NCBI RefSeq assembly: GCF_040958095.1
Contig: NC_091227.1
Location: 19,846,819 to 19,910,818, forward strand
DNA from: Procambarus clarkii
Taxonomy: Eukaryota; Arthropoda; Malacostraca; Decapoda; Cambaridae
Length of the DNA stretch: 64,000 bases
Direction of reading: 5' to 3'
Shown: positions 1-11,694 of the stretch, piece by piece
Layout of the letters: each line of letters starts with the position of its first letter
How positions within the stretch are numbered: the first letter of the stretch is position 1
Translations under genes and position numbers: made by a program
Notes under the pieces: generated by a model
What the model was told of the DNA's origin: nothing
Seen by the model: only the letters and a program-made list of their open reading frames with translations
Databases searched by the model: none

Positions 1-75
1 CCACCACTAACGGGCTATTCATGCCCGTGCCCCCTCTTGGGTGGCTCAATCTTAATCAATCGAGGATGGGGCCGT
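1..75 (-). repeat. Dispersed repeat, copy 1 (minus orientation)
   Basis: The segment is the reverse complement of the 2459-2525 segment. Both share the words ATTGATTGA/GATTAAGCCACCC and GGGCATGAATAGCCCGT. It probably belongs to a dispersed decapod repeat family; the class is not determined from two copies. Confidence 0.7.
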
Positions 76-904
76 GATAGCCTGCCTCTCAACACTCCTG
101 TCATCCTCTGGTGACGCTGGACATGTGGTAATAGGACACATTGACCTACCTCATCACTGATGTCTTCGTAAGTTAGTGGGAGCCATATATATTCTAAACA
201 CAGTAACCCTTTCGTAAAGTATAAAGTAGGCATTGTAATTTGTCTCGCTTTTATGCTACACGTCACACTTAAATTAAGTATGTTTACTAGATTTTACGTT
301 ATTTCTCGTCTTTATATCTAGAATCTAAAATCATTTTAAAACCATATACATACTACTATGCAAATATATACTTTAAAATGTATATATTTAAAAAAAATTA
401 ATATATTTTATAATTACTTTAGATTTTCTACAATTATTTTGTAATAGAAAATAATATGCTACCCAAATAAAAATTTATCTAAATAAATTATGTTTCATTT
501 TTGTATGAACTGTTATGGTATAGTTTCCCTTGACACAACAAAAAATCGATATCTCAGTCTACATTTCTTTAATAACCTTGTAAATTACAGTGCCTCAGAT
601 GTTACGAAAGATTTACTGCAAAACATCTTGACCGTCGCTCTACTAAAACCAACGAAACTAAACATAACGAAATATGTTAATATTACAGCCGTGGAGAACC
701 TTGCTAATGGTCAGTTACCACAAGGCGGGCGGCGATGTTGCCTTTGACACATCCTGAAATAACAGCATCTGCATTAAACCTCAGATACAGGGATATATAT
801 ATATATACCAGAGAGGCGTATATCTCTTCACATAGAAATATATACACAAGAAGACGTGTTCCCCTTAGTAAATATACGCTGAGTTTATTTTAAACCTGGA
901 ATAT

Positions 905-1165
905 GTTCTTGACTAAAGTATAATTACTGGTAGGGTCCGTAAGCATGTAGTTGCTTGAATAACCCTCTGGAGATTGATAGGTATCAAGGCAAAACCAAAC
1001 CAATCCGCTTTAAGATGTATATATTCACATTCTAAATTTACTTCAGTCGTGAACTGTTCTTCAGGGGTAAAGTATACTTGCTGGTTGGTAATGTAAGCGA
1101 TGGTGTGGCCTTAATAACCGTCTCGAAGTTGATAAGCCTCAAGCCCAAAACCAAAGCAAAACTCA
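905..1165 (+). repeat. Diverged direct duplication, unit about 90 bp
   Basis: Two similar segments (about 915-1005 and 1072-1162) both contain an AAAGTATA..TGCTGG-like start, then TTAATAACC/TGAATAACC, then GTTGATAAGCCTCAAG or its close variant, then AAACCAAA. This is probably an old tandem duplication or two copies of one dispersed repeat. Confidence 0.5.
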
Positions 1166-2458
1166 GGGATGCTGAAACCTACACCATTGTAACTCAACAA
1201 GAGAACAGACAAAATGTTGTATGAAGGCCAAAAATGATTTAAATTTTCTGACTCCATCAAACAACAATTAAGCATTTCATTTCCAATAACCAGAGACCCG
1301 GTAACGACTACATGGGTGGTTTGGCCATCACACATAAACCCAATAGTGCCATGTTCCCAATCACCTCTGGTTTTGACAGGGCTTCACAAAGACTATCTAG
1401 CTCTTTAGAGGTATCGTTGTGTTAACTGTTAGGTACTATTAGCAATGCAAATAAACGATGTGGCGTATTCCGGGCAAAATTAGGACGAAGGACCTGCCCG
1501 AAAGGCTATGCGTGCTAGTGGTTTTACTAGAATGTAAGAACTCTTGTATGTATCAATACAAAGAATTGTATTGATACATGCCAAGATAACATCCACCATC
1601 TCAGATAGTATGGATGTTACCGTACCGTGCTGCTTATCAAGGTTCCAACTATCAACTTCTGAGACTACTGAAGGGTTAACTACCTTCCTCTACTCAACAA
1701 CGATATCATCGTCCTGGCTCATGATAAAATTACATCTTCTTTGGCTATTAATTGTATTAATAATCACTCGGCATCGTAATGGGATCTTCTGTTAGTGCTA
1801 TGCTTTCCAATTTGTTAATGTAATGAGGTAATGTAGGTCCATCTTCCAGTACATCTCCAAGCATTGTGAAATGTTTGTTCTGTGTTGACGATATTTTGAT
1901 CATCACAAGTCATGTAATTTTGATCCGGATAACTTTAGGAACAGAGATTCAATGAGGTATTGAATGAGCTAAAATACAATATATTTTTATAAAAAAATGT
2001 AAAACTTCCTTTCTCTGACACACAAGTAATGAAAGATGATAACACACTCAAGTTCAAAGTCAACATGAAACCTGCCAATAAGAACGGTCTCCTTCATTTC
2101 TACTCTCGTCTTGATAATAGAACGAAGCAAGTCGTAGTGAATGAGCTCTTTCACAAGACATTTATAATTAATGTTTTTTTTCGGGGACAGGCAGTCCCTG
2201 AAGTCCCCTGTGTATGTATAAATATTTTTCTTAAATTGAGGTTCTCCTAAGGTCAAACTACTGACCCTCTCAAGGAGGCAGCGCCACAACAGTTGACTAA
2301 CTACCGGGTACCTTATTATTATTATATGAACAGAGGCCAGCCAAAGGCTTAGGGCCTGCGCAGGAATTTCCCTACAAAAAAAAGAGGCTTCAGGTGAAAG
2401 GAAACGTTCGCAACCATTCCTGTGCTGCCCGGGATCCCCGGTTACAAGTCAAGAACCA

Positions 2459-2525
2459 AGCCGATTGATTGATGAAGATTAAGCCACCCAAGAGGTGGCA
2501 CGGGCATGAATAGCCCGTAACGAGA
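2459..2525 (+). repeat. Dispersed repeat, copy 2 (plus orientation)
   Basis: This is the plus-strand partner of the repeat at 1-75 and ends in an internal short palindrome, GGGC..GCCC. About 2.4 kb separates the two inverted copies. Confidence 0.7.
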
Positions 2526-3597
2526 GAACCAAGCCAAGTGTACAACCGATTTATAGTCAGCAGTTCCATGAAGCCGAATATCAGCACGTCACTGATTCCT
2601 TCAGAAATCTTCAATATTCTATATATTGCATTAGGGAATGCAAGAAGCATTTTTTACGAGCTCCCTATTCCCCGTGCTACACGAAAATTCTGTTCTGAGT
2701 ATCTGAATGTAAAACAACAACATGCAAGAAGCGAGCAACAAGGATTATAAATAGTATAAAAGTACTACAATCACCTTCTGTGGTTGATTGTTCAATAAAT
2801 CCCTGAACTATATGTTTAACAGACCTCTCATTTTGTCCATGGAGGACAGAAGAAAATGTATATATGCTTGTTAGCATTGTAAATGTGTGGCCACGTTTGT
2901 GGTAGAAAATAATAATAATAAAAAAGTAACACTAGATGTGATTTTGACCGTTACCGCTCAAGAGTGGCAGCCTTGGTCCCTGTGCAACATTCCTTACATA
3001 TTTAAATAATTTAATAACATTTAATGTCCGTGTGCATCACCGACCAAAACCGAACGGAACCTTAATTGGCGATCACACAGAGTTTGTCAGTATAAAATCG
3101 ATAACGTAAAGCATTCTCAAGACACTTCGTGGAAAATAATAAAAATACAACAAAATGTTGACACGTGCCTCAGTTTCAAACAAACATTTGAATCAAACTT
3201 AATAACTAAGATACAAGTAAAAAAATGAAGCGCTCTCTAAGTACGGAATAAAAATCAGTCAGCAACACAGAGAAGGAAAATATTAAAATGAAACAAATAA
3301 AATTAAAATTGTCCCTAACTAATATAGATAACAGAAGAGGAACGCTGGCTCGATCTCCAAGCAGCAAAAACCAAAGCAAATAACACTGTTAATATGCCAA
3401 TATATGGTTTATGCACAATACACCCGCCACGACTGTTAAAGACGTTAGGGACAACCAACAAAATTATGATTTCGCTCTCTAATGTACAGGTTTATTATAT
3501 TTACTTTAGCAGTTTAAGGTAGTTGTAACAACTGTATTTGGGACAATAAATGAAACAAGATTCGAGACCAGAGATCACGCCAAAAGGTTGATGGGAT

Positions 3598-3680
3598 GGA
3601 GGGTAGAAATAGCCTAAACTACTCTATCCATTTGAGATGTACTTTATTGACTCAATAAACGTACTTGAACTTGATGGTGA
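3598..3680 (+). repeat. Retrotransposon-like 3' tail, copy 1
   Basis: The segment GGGTAGAAATAGCCTAAAC..CTACTCTATCC..TTTGAGATGTA..CTCAATAAAC closely matches 7913-7996. It ends in an AATAAA-like signal and an ACTTGAACTTG simple tail, as expected for the 3' end of a non-LTR element or SINE. The family assignment is inference. Confidence 0.6.
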
Positions 3681-3784
3681 TGGGAGGAAAGGAACAGTGA
3701 AATCGGGATCAGTTAGAGGCGGGACACAAGGTAACGGGTCCAAGAGGAGCAAGGTCGGCCACCATCCAGGCTGAGAGTGTGGCA

Positions 3785-3790
3785 TATAAG
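3785..3790 (+). promoter_or_regulatory. TATA box of the cuticle protein gene
   Basis: TATAAG lies 62 bases upstream of the start codon at 3847, so transcription would start near 3815 with a short leader of about 30 bases. A strong TATA box with a short leader is typical of highly induced arthropod cuticle genes. The start site itself is not visible. Confidence 0.7.
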
Positions 3791-3846
3791 GGGCTGACGG
3801 CACACACAGCCACCACACCACCTCCCGCCACCACACCGTCCACATC

Positions 3847-3867
3847 ATGGTCGCCTGGACTAGCTTG
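3847..3867 (+). CDS. Cuticle protein exon 1 (seven codons)
   Basis: ATG GTC GCC TGG ACT AGC TTG is followed directly by the donor GTAACA. Phase 0 matches the acceptor at 4387/4388. The seven residues MVAWTSL continue as ALLSALAVSALS, giving a textbook secretion signal. Confidence 0.85.
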
Positions 3868-6304
3868 GTAACATCTTCCACAACTCTTGACCGACATAAT
3901 GCTCTTGTTTATTGAGCAACGCAAGACTTGTAACGAGTAGATTATCCCAATAATATACTCGCTCCAAACGCATTAGCCTAACGAGAGAAGGCTCTTCTTA
4001 GTACTAATTATGGAACTCAAACCTTTCCCTACTTCCAGTTAATATTCCTGCCAACCTTTGGAGAACGATGAGGTGTTGCCTGAGCATATAAGCAGTGCGT
4101 TTGGAGCGAGTATATTATTGGGCTAATCTACTCGCTACAGACACATGAGAATGTTCTCACTCAGGCCTTCATCCATCTTTGTTGCGAATAATTATATTCA
4201 ATATTTACAGTACGATTAACTTAACATAATGAATTATAAATCTTTCATAAATTAGCGTATGTCAATATATACATAACAATACCATGTTTATGTCAAGGCA
4301 TAAAGCACTCTGTACTTAATGTGGCGCTCTCAACGGAGTGCTAGTAGAATAAGTCTAACCCAAAATGGATTCCTGTCTCTCTTGCAGGCGCTGTTGTCCG
4401 CATTAGCGGTTAGCGCGCTGAGTTCGCCTCGCCCAGACGAAAGTGCCTACAAAATTCCTCAAGTAGGCACAGGAAGACGGTCACAGTACTCCGTTCTACA
4501 CAAGGATGGAACCTACAAGTACGGATATGATACCGGCGAGGGAGCCTTCGAGAGTGCTCGCTCATCTGCAGTTGGTCAGGTAGAAGGCAACTTCGGCTAC
4601 AGGGACCCTGAGGGCAATAATATTAATCTCCAGTACGAAGCTGGTGAGGGCGGCTTCCAGCCAAGGGGTGCTCATCTGCCTGCCCCGCACCCTGACTTTG
4701 CCCTTGCCCACGCTCAGGCTCGTGCTCGCCCACCCTTCGTAGACCCCCTCGCCGATCCCAACGCCGATGCTTCCTATGGATTCGATTTTGCCGGAGATGG
4801 ACAGGCACGTACTGAACAAAGTGACTCGGACGGTAATGTGCGTGGCTCCTACACTTACACCGACGACCAAGGTCGTACACGAACCTACACATACACTGCC
4901 GGTAAAGGAACCGGTTTTGTCGTTGAAGGCGACGATCTTCCTCAGGCACCTGCAGATCCTTCTCTTACTCCAGCTGCAACACGACTCTCGTCTTCTGCTG
5001 CCAGATTCCCATCTTCTACTCTAGGTGCTGCCAGACCATCATCCTCTGGACCCTCACAAACTTCTGCAACATCTCCCTCCTTTAGAGCATCTACATCACG
5101 CCTTCCATCACGCCCCATTAGCACCACTTCCGGCTCTCCCGCTGGACCTGTTTCTTTCCTCAGAAGCGGCGCAGGATCTGATGCATCTTACTCATTTTCT
5201 TACGATGCTGGAGATCACTCGCGATCAGAATCTGCTGATGCTAACCTTAATGTCGACGGGCAGTTCTCTTTTGTGGCTGACGACGGTGTGAGACGCAGAG
5301 TTGTTTACGAAGCTGGAAGCGGCACAGGTTTTGTGGCTTCTGGAGATCATCTTCCTAAATCACCCGAGTCACACTTCGGCTCACAGACTGCATCAGCTGC
5401 AGTCAGAGGAAGACCAACAACTTACCGAAGTCCAACAGCACCTGGCTCTCCTGCCTCCCCAGCTGGCTCTCGCTCACCTGCTCCTCGTCGTCCCACCTTC
5501 ACAACCACACAAACTCAGTACAGCTCTCCGTCAACTCGTGCACAAACCGGACCATTCGAACCTGCCAATACACGCAGCCAACTCTCACCGGATGGTAGTT
5601 ACAGCTTCGCTTACGAGACCTCCAGTCACTCACGCGCTGAATCAGGAGATAGAGACAACAACGTAGTAGGAAACTTCGACTTTGTAGCTGATGACGGACA
5701 ACGACGAGCTATAAAGTATGAGGCAGGATCTGCTACAGGATTTATCGCTGAAGGAGCTCACATTCCTGTAGGACCTGAGGTGCCTGGAGCACCTTCAGGT
5801 CAGCCTACTGGCAGGATCGTTCCGGTTCGAGAGGTTCCTTTCGTCGACCCCTTGGCTGACTCCAAAGCTGATGCCTCTTATAACTTTGCTTTCGATTCCG
5901 AACAGTACTCACGGTCGGAGAGCGCTGACGCCGACGGCAATGTCCAGGGCACCTACACAGTGGTGGACGATGACGGTACACGCCGCACTCACAGATTCCG
6001 GGCCGGTGAAGGCATCGGCTTCGAAACTGAGGAAGTGTCATCCTCTCGTGGTCCTCCATCTCGCACTCCATCATCTGCCACTTTCCGCACTCCAGCGTCT
6101 CCTGGCCAGGCCACTCCATACACTGGCCAAACCGGTGCCACCTTCACTCCTTCCCTCACCAGGGCTGCCTCAGCCACATCTCCCTCATCTTTCTCACCAT
6201 CTTCACCCAGCACCAGGTTGGATGGCTCCAACTTTAAGCTCCGCCAGTACGACGCTTCAGAGAATCGCGGCAAATACGGTTACGTTCTAACTTTTGACAA
6301 TTAG
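3847..6304 (+). CDS. Multi-domain chitin-binding (Rebers-Riddiford) cuticle protein, spliced
   Basis: Joining 3847-3867 to 4388-6304 gives a 645-residue secreted structural protein of the exoskeleton. It starts with a signal peptide (MVAWTSLALLSALAVSALS). Five Rebers-Riddiford-type chitin-binding domains follow, at roughly residues 48-105, 134-192, 272-330, 409-468 and 502-555. Each carries the Y-x-[FY]-x-[FY] start, a G-x-[FY] centre and an aromatic-AG-x-G-[FY] end. Ser/Pro/Thr/Ala-rich linkers separate them. The C-terminus ends in a lone partial motif (GKYGYVLTFDN). Known R&R proteins bind chitin through these domains; most carry one, so five is unusual. Introns placed after a short signal-peptide exon are common in arthropod cuticle genes. 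The reading frame is intact. A continuous ATG at 4319 exists but lies in the intron and gives no signal peptide. Confidence 0.93.
3934..4134. repeat. Inverted repeat inside the cuticle-gene intron
   Basis: Arms of 39 bases (3934-3972 and 4096-4134) are reverse complements with a single mismatch, around a 123-base centre. The arms begin CGAGTAGATTAT and contain AATATACTCGCTCCAAACGC. It resembles a small foldback/MITE; no clear target-site duplication was found. Confidence 0.85.
4388..6304 (+). CDS. Cuticle protein exon 2 (main exon)
   Basis: The acceptor TCTCTCTTGCAG ends at 4387. The exon is open for 638 codons to TAG at 6302-6304 and contains all five chitin-binding domains. Confidence 0.92.
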   Translation, partial: ALLSALAVSALSSPRPDESAYKIPQVGTGRRSQYSVLHKDGTYKYGYDTGEGAFESARSSAVGQVEGNFGYRDPEGNNINLQYEAGEGGFQPRGAHLPAPHPDFALAHAQARARPPFVDPLADPNADASYGFDFAGDGQARTEQSDSDGNVRGSYTYTDDQGRTRTYTYTAGKGTGFVVEGDDLPQAPADPSLTPAATRLSSSAARFPSSTLGAARPSSSGPSQTSATSPSFRASTSRLPSRPISTTSGSPAGPVSFLRSGAGSDASYSFSYDAGDHSRSESADANLNVDGQFSFVADDGVRRRVVYEAGSGTGFVASGDHLPKSPESHFGSQTASAAVRGRPTTYRSPTAPGSPASPAGSRSPAPRRPTFTTTQTQYSSPSTRAQTGPFEPANTRSQLSPDGSYSFAYETSSHSRAESGDRDNNVVGNFDFVADDGQRRAIKYEAGSATGFIAEGAHIPVGPEVPGAPSGQPTGRIVPVREVPFVDPLADSKADASYNFAFDSEQYSRSESADADGNVQGTYTVVDDDGTRRTHRFRAGEGIGFETEEVSSSRGPPSRTPSSATFRTPASPGQATPYTGQTGATFTPSLTRAASATSPSSFSPSSPSTRLDGSNFKLRQYDASENRGKYGYVLTFDN

Positions 6305-6443
6305 GAATACATCATAAACAGTTGTTGCTATTTGTCATGTCTTATTTACTTTGACATAACTCATTGGAAATAATTTTCGATTTGTATATTGTGAAGTTTA
6401 AATAGCTTTTTTCCTACAAATAAGTTTGTGATTAAGGAAATGT

Positions 6444-6560
6444 ATTAAAAATATAAAATATTTTTGAACAGTTGAAATGTTATACCTTAGAGTTGACTTA
6501 TGCAAATCAGTAAGCAGTATAAAATGAACGAGTGCATTATACTTTAGAAAACAAAATAAA
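6444..6560 (+). other. Candidate polyadenylation signals of the cuticle gene
   Basis: ATTAAA occurs near 6444 and AATAAA at 6555-6560, about 140 and 250 bases after the stop codon. The 3' end is not otherwise defined. Confidence 0.5.
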
Positions 6561-7117
6561 CTTTATGCATAACGATATCTTTTATTATATCATCACGTGA
6601 GTAAGTTGGATGGGTGATAGGCACAGTGTAAACAACATCAGTCACACACATTCTCCGGCTTAAATAGATGGCACATAATATACTTAATATGAACTGAAAT
6701 TATTTCGCTTACTCAGAACGGGGTACTTTTGTATCACTGCAGCAGAGTCGGTTAAGGAAGGTGTCTGCTGGAAATCACCAGAACACAAGTTCATGTTACT
6801 CCATTGCCTCAAAATGATTTTCATTTATATATCACGCCATTTATATATATATTTACAATTCTATTAGAATTTTATACTGACAATTTTTTACAAGAATTTT
6901 ACACTGACAATTATATATATATATATTTATTTATTTTTGTACCCAATAGCCCAAGTTGCTAAACAAGCAGTCTTCCTGAAATTATATTTTCTACTTTTTT
7001 ATGGGATGATAAAGCTTTCCAATATTTTATATTTTAATTTTTTAATTAGTTATAACATAAAATTGATCAAGTCAGTAATTCATGTTCTTAATATTTTTTT
7101 CAAATAAATAAATTTGA

Positions 7118-7240
7118 ATGCAGATGATGAGTCACAATAACGTGACTGAAATATGTTGACCAGACCACACACTATAAAGTGAAGGGACGACGTCGTTTCG
7201 GTCCGTCCTGGACCATTCTAAAAGTCGATTGCCAATGTAG
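7118..7240 (-). repeat. Dispersed repeat with GAAAC core, copy A
   Basis: Shares its GATGAGTCACAATAACGTG / TGTTGACCA..CCACACACTA sequence with the element at 48412-48576. On the minus strand it contains GGTCC-AGGAC-GGACC followed by GAAACGACGTCGTCC. I recognise it as a common decapod repeat type; the class is not certain. Confidence 0.7.
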
Positions 7241-7912
7241 ACGCACACGTGTAAATTTGAACGTGAATCAAAATTAATTTGAAAATAGCGAAATTCACTG
7301 TTAGATAAATAGAGCCTTGTATACTAGCCCAAGTAGTGCATTCTGGCTTTTAGGTACGACATACCTATGTTAATTGTTCCCCCCATACTCTTCCTGCGAG
7401 TGGTATTTTTTTTTATTTGACAGCTGCTGCCGGAGGTGGATAGTGTATAGTGTAACGTAGGCAGCGCAAAAAGGATTAGAGGGGGCACAAAAGGTCTTTT
7501 ATCAGACCTCAACCAAAAATTTTACTGACAATTTTATTTATCCTTCACATCTTTTTACAGGGTTGTGTTTTCAGAGAAAAGTAGTCAGCAAAGCATTTGT
7601 TCCGGATGTGTTCGGACGTCATTTGAGTTGTAGAATACAGATTTAGATTCGTAAACCTGGAGGTTGGCGTGTGCATAAAATAACTAACTTTTGTTTATGA
7701 TGAAGGGCCGACTCACAGCCAGCTGTAGTTTATTGAGCACCCATAATCATCCTACATGCGTAGGATAATTACACTTAAATATTATGCGTATTTGTCCACA
7801 TACATTTGATGTCAATAAAATCCCCTATGCAAGGTGAACTGCCAGATACACTTTAAGCATCCAGAATCATTCCTTCCTTCTCTCCAAGTGCACATTATCC
7901 CACTTCAGAGGG

Positions 7913-7996
7913 GGGTAGAAATAGCCTAAGCTACTCTATCCCTTTGAGATATATTTTTATTCTTGTCTTAATAAACACACTACAACTTCCACTTCA
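7913..7996 (+). repeat. Retrotransposon-like 3' tail, copy 2
   Basis: Shares GGGTAGAAATAGCCTAAGC, CTACTCTATCC and TTTGAGATATA, plus a final AATAAAC, with 3598-3680. Confidence 0.6.
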
Positions 7997-8094
7997 TTTC
8001 TCTTTCGAACGTTTCAACTCGTTGAACTGAACTTGTCTCTTCACCGAGATTACAATTGTGTAACATTATAATACTCCAATAAGGAAAGTTTTAT

Positions 8095-8098
<4 letters not shown>

Positions 8099-8126
<28 letters not shown>
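8099..8126 (+). repeat. Poly(A) run, 28 bases
   Basis: An uninterrupted run of A. It may be a retroelement tail or a microsatellite. Confidence 0.9.
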
Positions 8127-8127
<1 letters not shown>

Positions 8128-11100
8128 TTCCCCTAGTTTAAATCGGTTGGATGTTTGGCGTTAAAATTGAAGTGTGTGTAGGGTGAGAGCGGCGCCAAGG
8201 CTGGCTTCACCGCTATTCCAGTGTAACACTGCCCCACACAAATAATCATTCAAGACGCAACAATGGCCACAGGAAACTATATTTTGAAGGCTGCTTATGT
8301 AACTGCCGAGCGAACTGTGCCATGTAAACATTCCTCCAGAACTTTGATTATGACAGTACTGTAGTTTGACTAAGCTCCCATCTTCACCAAAACAATTAAG
8401 CCCATTCACGAGACAATTTCTCGTTTTGACACGACAAAATTATATATTTATAATAAAACATAAGGATTGTACAATTTGTAAAATTTATGCCAATTGAAGT
8501 TTAAATTGAAGTAAAACGCAAGATCTAAGTTGTGTAAAATGCAAAGCAGCCTCTTTATTCTTAGTACGACTGCCAACCATGTTAAATTCTTAAAAAAACA
8601 TATGCTGTATATTTTAAATTACTTTTCTTTACAATGGAGACAAATTTAAAACCTCCATATACTTCCTTGGCTATACAATCTTAAATACACTTTATTACTT
8701 GTTCCTGAAATCTATATAAGAGCTACACATTTTCCATTTTAGTAATATTTAGATATATGGATGAAAAAAATGTGTCAAAATCAATATATTGAATATATAT
8801 TTAGAAATGTACCACATACTCAAGTGTTCTAATTAATGATTTTATAAATTATTCATAATTTTATTAGATAACAATAGCCAGAGATGTCAAATCTTGGTAA
8901 TTATAGCCATTCATAAGCAAAACAAATTCTTGTATTGAAAAACAGTCATAAGTCAGACGAAGCAAAAATTAGGACAATATAGAGCCACTTTTAAGGGTTG
9001 AAGCAAAACAACCTAGAGATGAAACACTGGTGACAAACATACCTCAAGTCCTAATCCTTATTATATTACCAACAGCAGATACATTTGACTTGAATTTTCT
9101 AGAGCATCATTTACAACTATGGCTTCTGGCAATTTTCATTCGCATGTTAAATTTAACTAATCAGGCATTCTTCATCTGGTAAAGTAAATGATTAGAGCAC
9201 TTAGGCAATACGTGTCGACCTATTTTTAAACCTTAAATGGAAAATGCCGAGCTCGTCTACTTACTGAAGCTTCGACGACTAATCCAAGAATATTGTGGGG
9301 TCACTTTTGGTAATCTAGAAATGAGAGGGGGGGGGGGGAAGGGAAGCCAGATTGTACCAGACCTGCATAATGAACATTGTTCATCGAGCCTGTTCAAGCC
9401 ATCTACTCATCATGAAACCCACACTACCAAGGCACGTAGACGTACTTCTCAACCATTCGGTTGCTTTAAATACCGATTTTATCAAGAAACCATCATATAA
9501 AAATTTCTATCAAAGATAAACTAGCAGTTAAGTGAAGAGTTGACTGGAGGCAAGAGGCCAGCAATGATATTAAGAGCAGCATTTGTAGCATAGTTACTGC
9601 CTCAATCATTTCTAGGCCTGGTAAATCTCTCCAGAGTGATCTGCCAAAATTGAAGATGCAATGATGTTACTATCTTTGACACCTTGCTGGTATCTAAGTA
9701 TAAAAATAGAAAACAATTGTATGGTTGCTTTGATAAAATTTGCATAACACCCAAACAGATGTAAAACGTTTTCAATATCACCAAACCAATACTACATACA
9801 ACTAAATTTTGCATGTTTACAATTTTATTACCGAAATGTTGCCCTTAATCTCTGGACTACTGAAATTTAATAAGAGCTGTAAATCCCCCCCCCCAAAAAA
9901 AGCATACAATGTCTTTATATACACACAACTGAATCTCATTACTCAAATCCTGACCAAGTCAAGGCCTAAAATTTTTATCGAATGCGTTATACAATTTTTT
10001 GTATAAAGTGGTGGCAAACCGTCCTTTGTAATATGTTCCAGTACGAGATGATGCCATAATTGACGATTCACTTAATTACCATATTTGTATGTTGTCTTTT
10101 ATTAAGATTTATTAGCCAGATATGCCAGTTCTTGCTAATCTTAAAAGATTTCTAAACTGAACCTTGTTTTGGAATACTGCAGAACTGAACATCTCTTGCA
10201 GTTTATACACGTGTAAACATTAAAGTTATTTTAACGTCGGATTACTATGGGTGTCCTGAAATTACTCCCTGGATAGGTGGGTATGCAGGAGAAATTAATA
10301 TTTAATGTAACCTGTTCACCACATGCCTAAATTGATTAGCTAAAAGAATGTGAAACTAAGTTAAATGAACAAATTACGTGACAAACCCCCAACACCACCT
10401 AAAGAATGGGTATCCAGTCTAGGGTTTGCGAGTGTGAAAAATATTTGTGCACTAGCAAACATTCTAATTGCCAAGTTTAATCATTTTACAGTCCGTATAC
10501 CCTTTATGCAGTTGGCGGTGGAAAAATTACATCCACATAAAGGGTTCAAGATTTGGCCCAAAATGTTATCTGTGCACAATGTTTACGATGAAGATTCAAG
10601 GGCGTGCCATCGAAGCAAACTAAATTTTTTTGCATGTAACATAGCCCAAAATTTCCATCTTAAAAAAGGAGGGAAAAGCTATATACTTGGCCATATCCAG
10701 TGGGAAATTATCACATGGCCACATGCCTAGGGGCTTTCTGCAAATGAACATTCAGTGAAATTTGTAGCTATTAAATAGTTCAGAATGCAACTACTACCTT
10801 GTTTAATACTGAAGGTAAAATTTTATGTTTACCAAGTTCTTGCTACTCAGAACTAAATATGCATAGAGAGACTTCAAATAACTGAAGTTTCTTTCAAATC
10901 TCAACTTAGGCAACTATTGCTTTTCCTGTCTTACTATGTAAATATAAACACCAAATTTTAAAAAAACGTAAATACTGATATATTAAGGAATGATAACACC
11001 ATTAATGATTACCAGCCTTCATTGTTTTTAACAAATTAATACAAGTTGGTAAGGTCATATCTTTCAAATTTTAATTTGAATAAATAAACTTCAGAGTAAC

Positions 11101-11694
11101 TGATTAATACAAGAAATAAATTTACAAGCAATTTCAGGTTGTGACTTCATTTTCAAGAAGACTTTGTACAATGCTTGTGGCAAACTTACTATTTTTAGTT
11201 GTTAAGTAAATACACCTTATCAGCTAAAAGCCTAGAACATATGGATTATATAGCCACTAACTATATATTTAGCTAACTATCAATATACCAGTGCAAAAAC
11301 ATTAGCTAGATAGATCTCTCAATTGTCAAATAAAACGAACATCAGGAACAAGCCCGACTGTCCTAGCTTTCACCAACACATCAAGCAATGTTCACATTCA
11401 CACCCCCTGTGACACCATTTAACATATCTTAAGACCATTCATTCCAATAATATTCAAGTGTTCAAACACTAAGGGCTATGACAAGTAAAAATCCTACACT
11501 ATAGTGAATAAACACTAAATAAGGATACATAATGGTAAGGTTAACTAGCTTATACAGACAGGGCACAGATCGAATGGTTACAGCAACACTAGCCCCCCAT
11601 ACTGTGAACATACAATATTTCTTTCTGTAGAAGATTAATTTTATTCCATCTTCCCAATACCTGCCACAAGCCATTTGCTCCACTGACTACTACT

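Larger units (their letters stand above)
1..3780. other. Intergenic region upstream of the cuticle gene
   Basis: No exon chain can be supported here on either strand. The open stretches are short, lack splice context and have no recognisable protein families. The sequence is AT-rich with dispersed repeats: an inverted pair of one repeat family at 1-75 and 2459-2525, a diverged direct duplication at 905-1165, and a retrotransposon-like 3' tail at 3598-3680. Confidence 0.6.
6305..11694. other. Convergent intergenic region and probable 3' UTRs
   Basis: No supported coding exon lies between the cuticle stop codon and the hnRNP U stop codon. It holds an AT-rich 3' flank, a repeat with a GAAAC core (7118-7240), a second retrotransposon-like tail (7913-7996) and an A-run (8099-8126). 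Between about 8.5 and 11.7 kb no recognised repeat was seen, so part of it could be a long hnRNP U 3' UTR (minus strand). The first AATAAA on the minus strand is at 11645-11640, only about 50 bases after the stop. Confidence 0.5.

Noticed and set aside
4319-4387. Upstream part of the long cuticle frame, starting at ATG 4319, as the true N-terminus
   Set aside because: It gives 23 residues with no signal character and overlaps a good acceptor (TCTCTCTTGCAG). The spliced exon at 3847 gives a proper signal peptide.
4562-4949. Minus-strand open frames opposite the cuticle exon
   Set aside because: They are shadows of a GC-rich coding exon, with no independent support.
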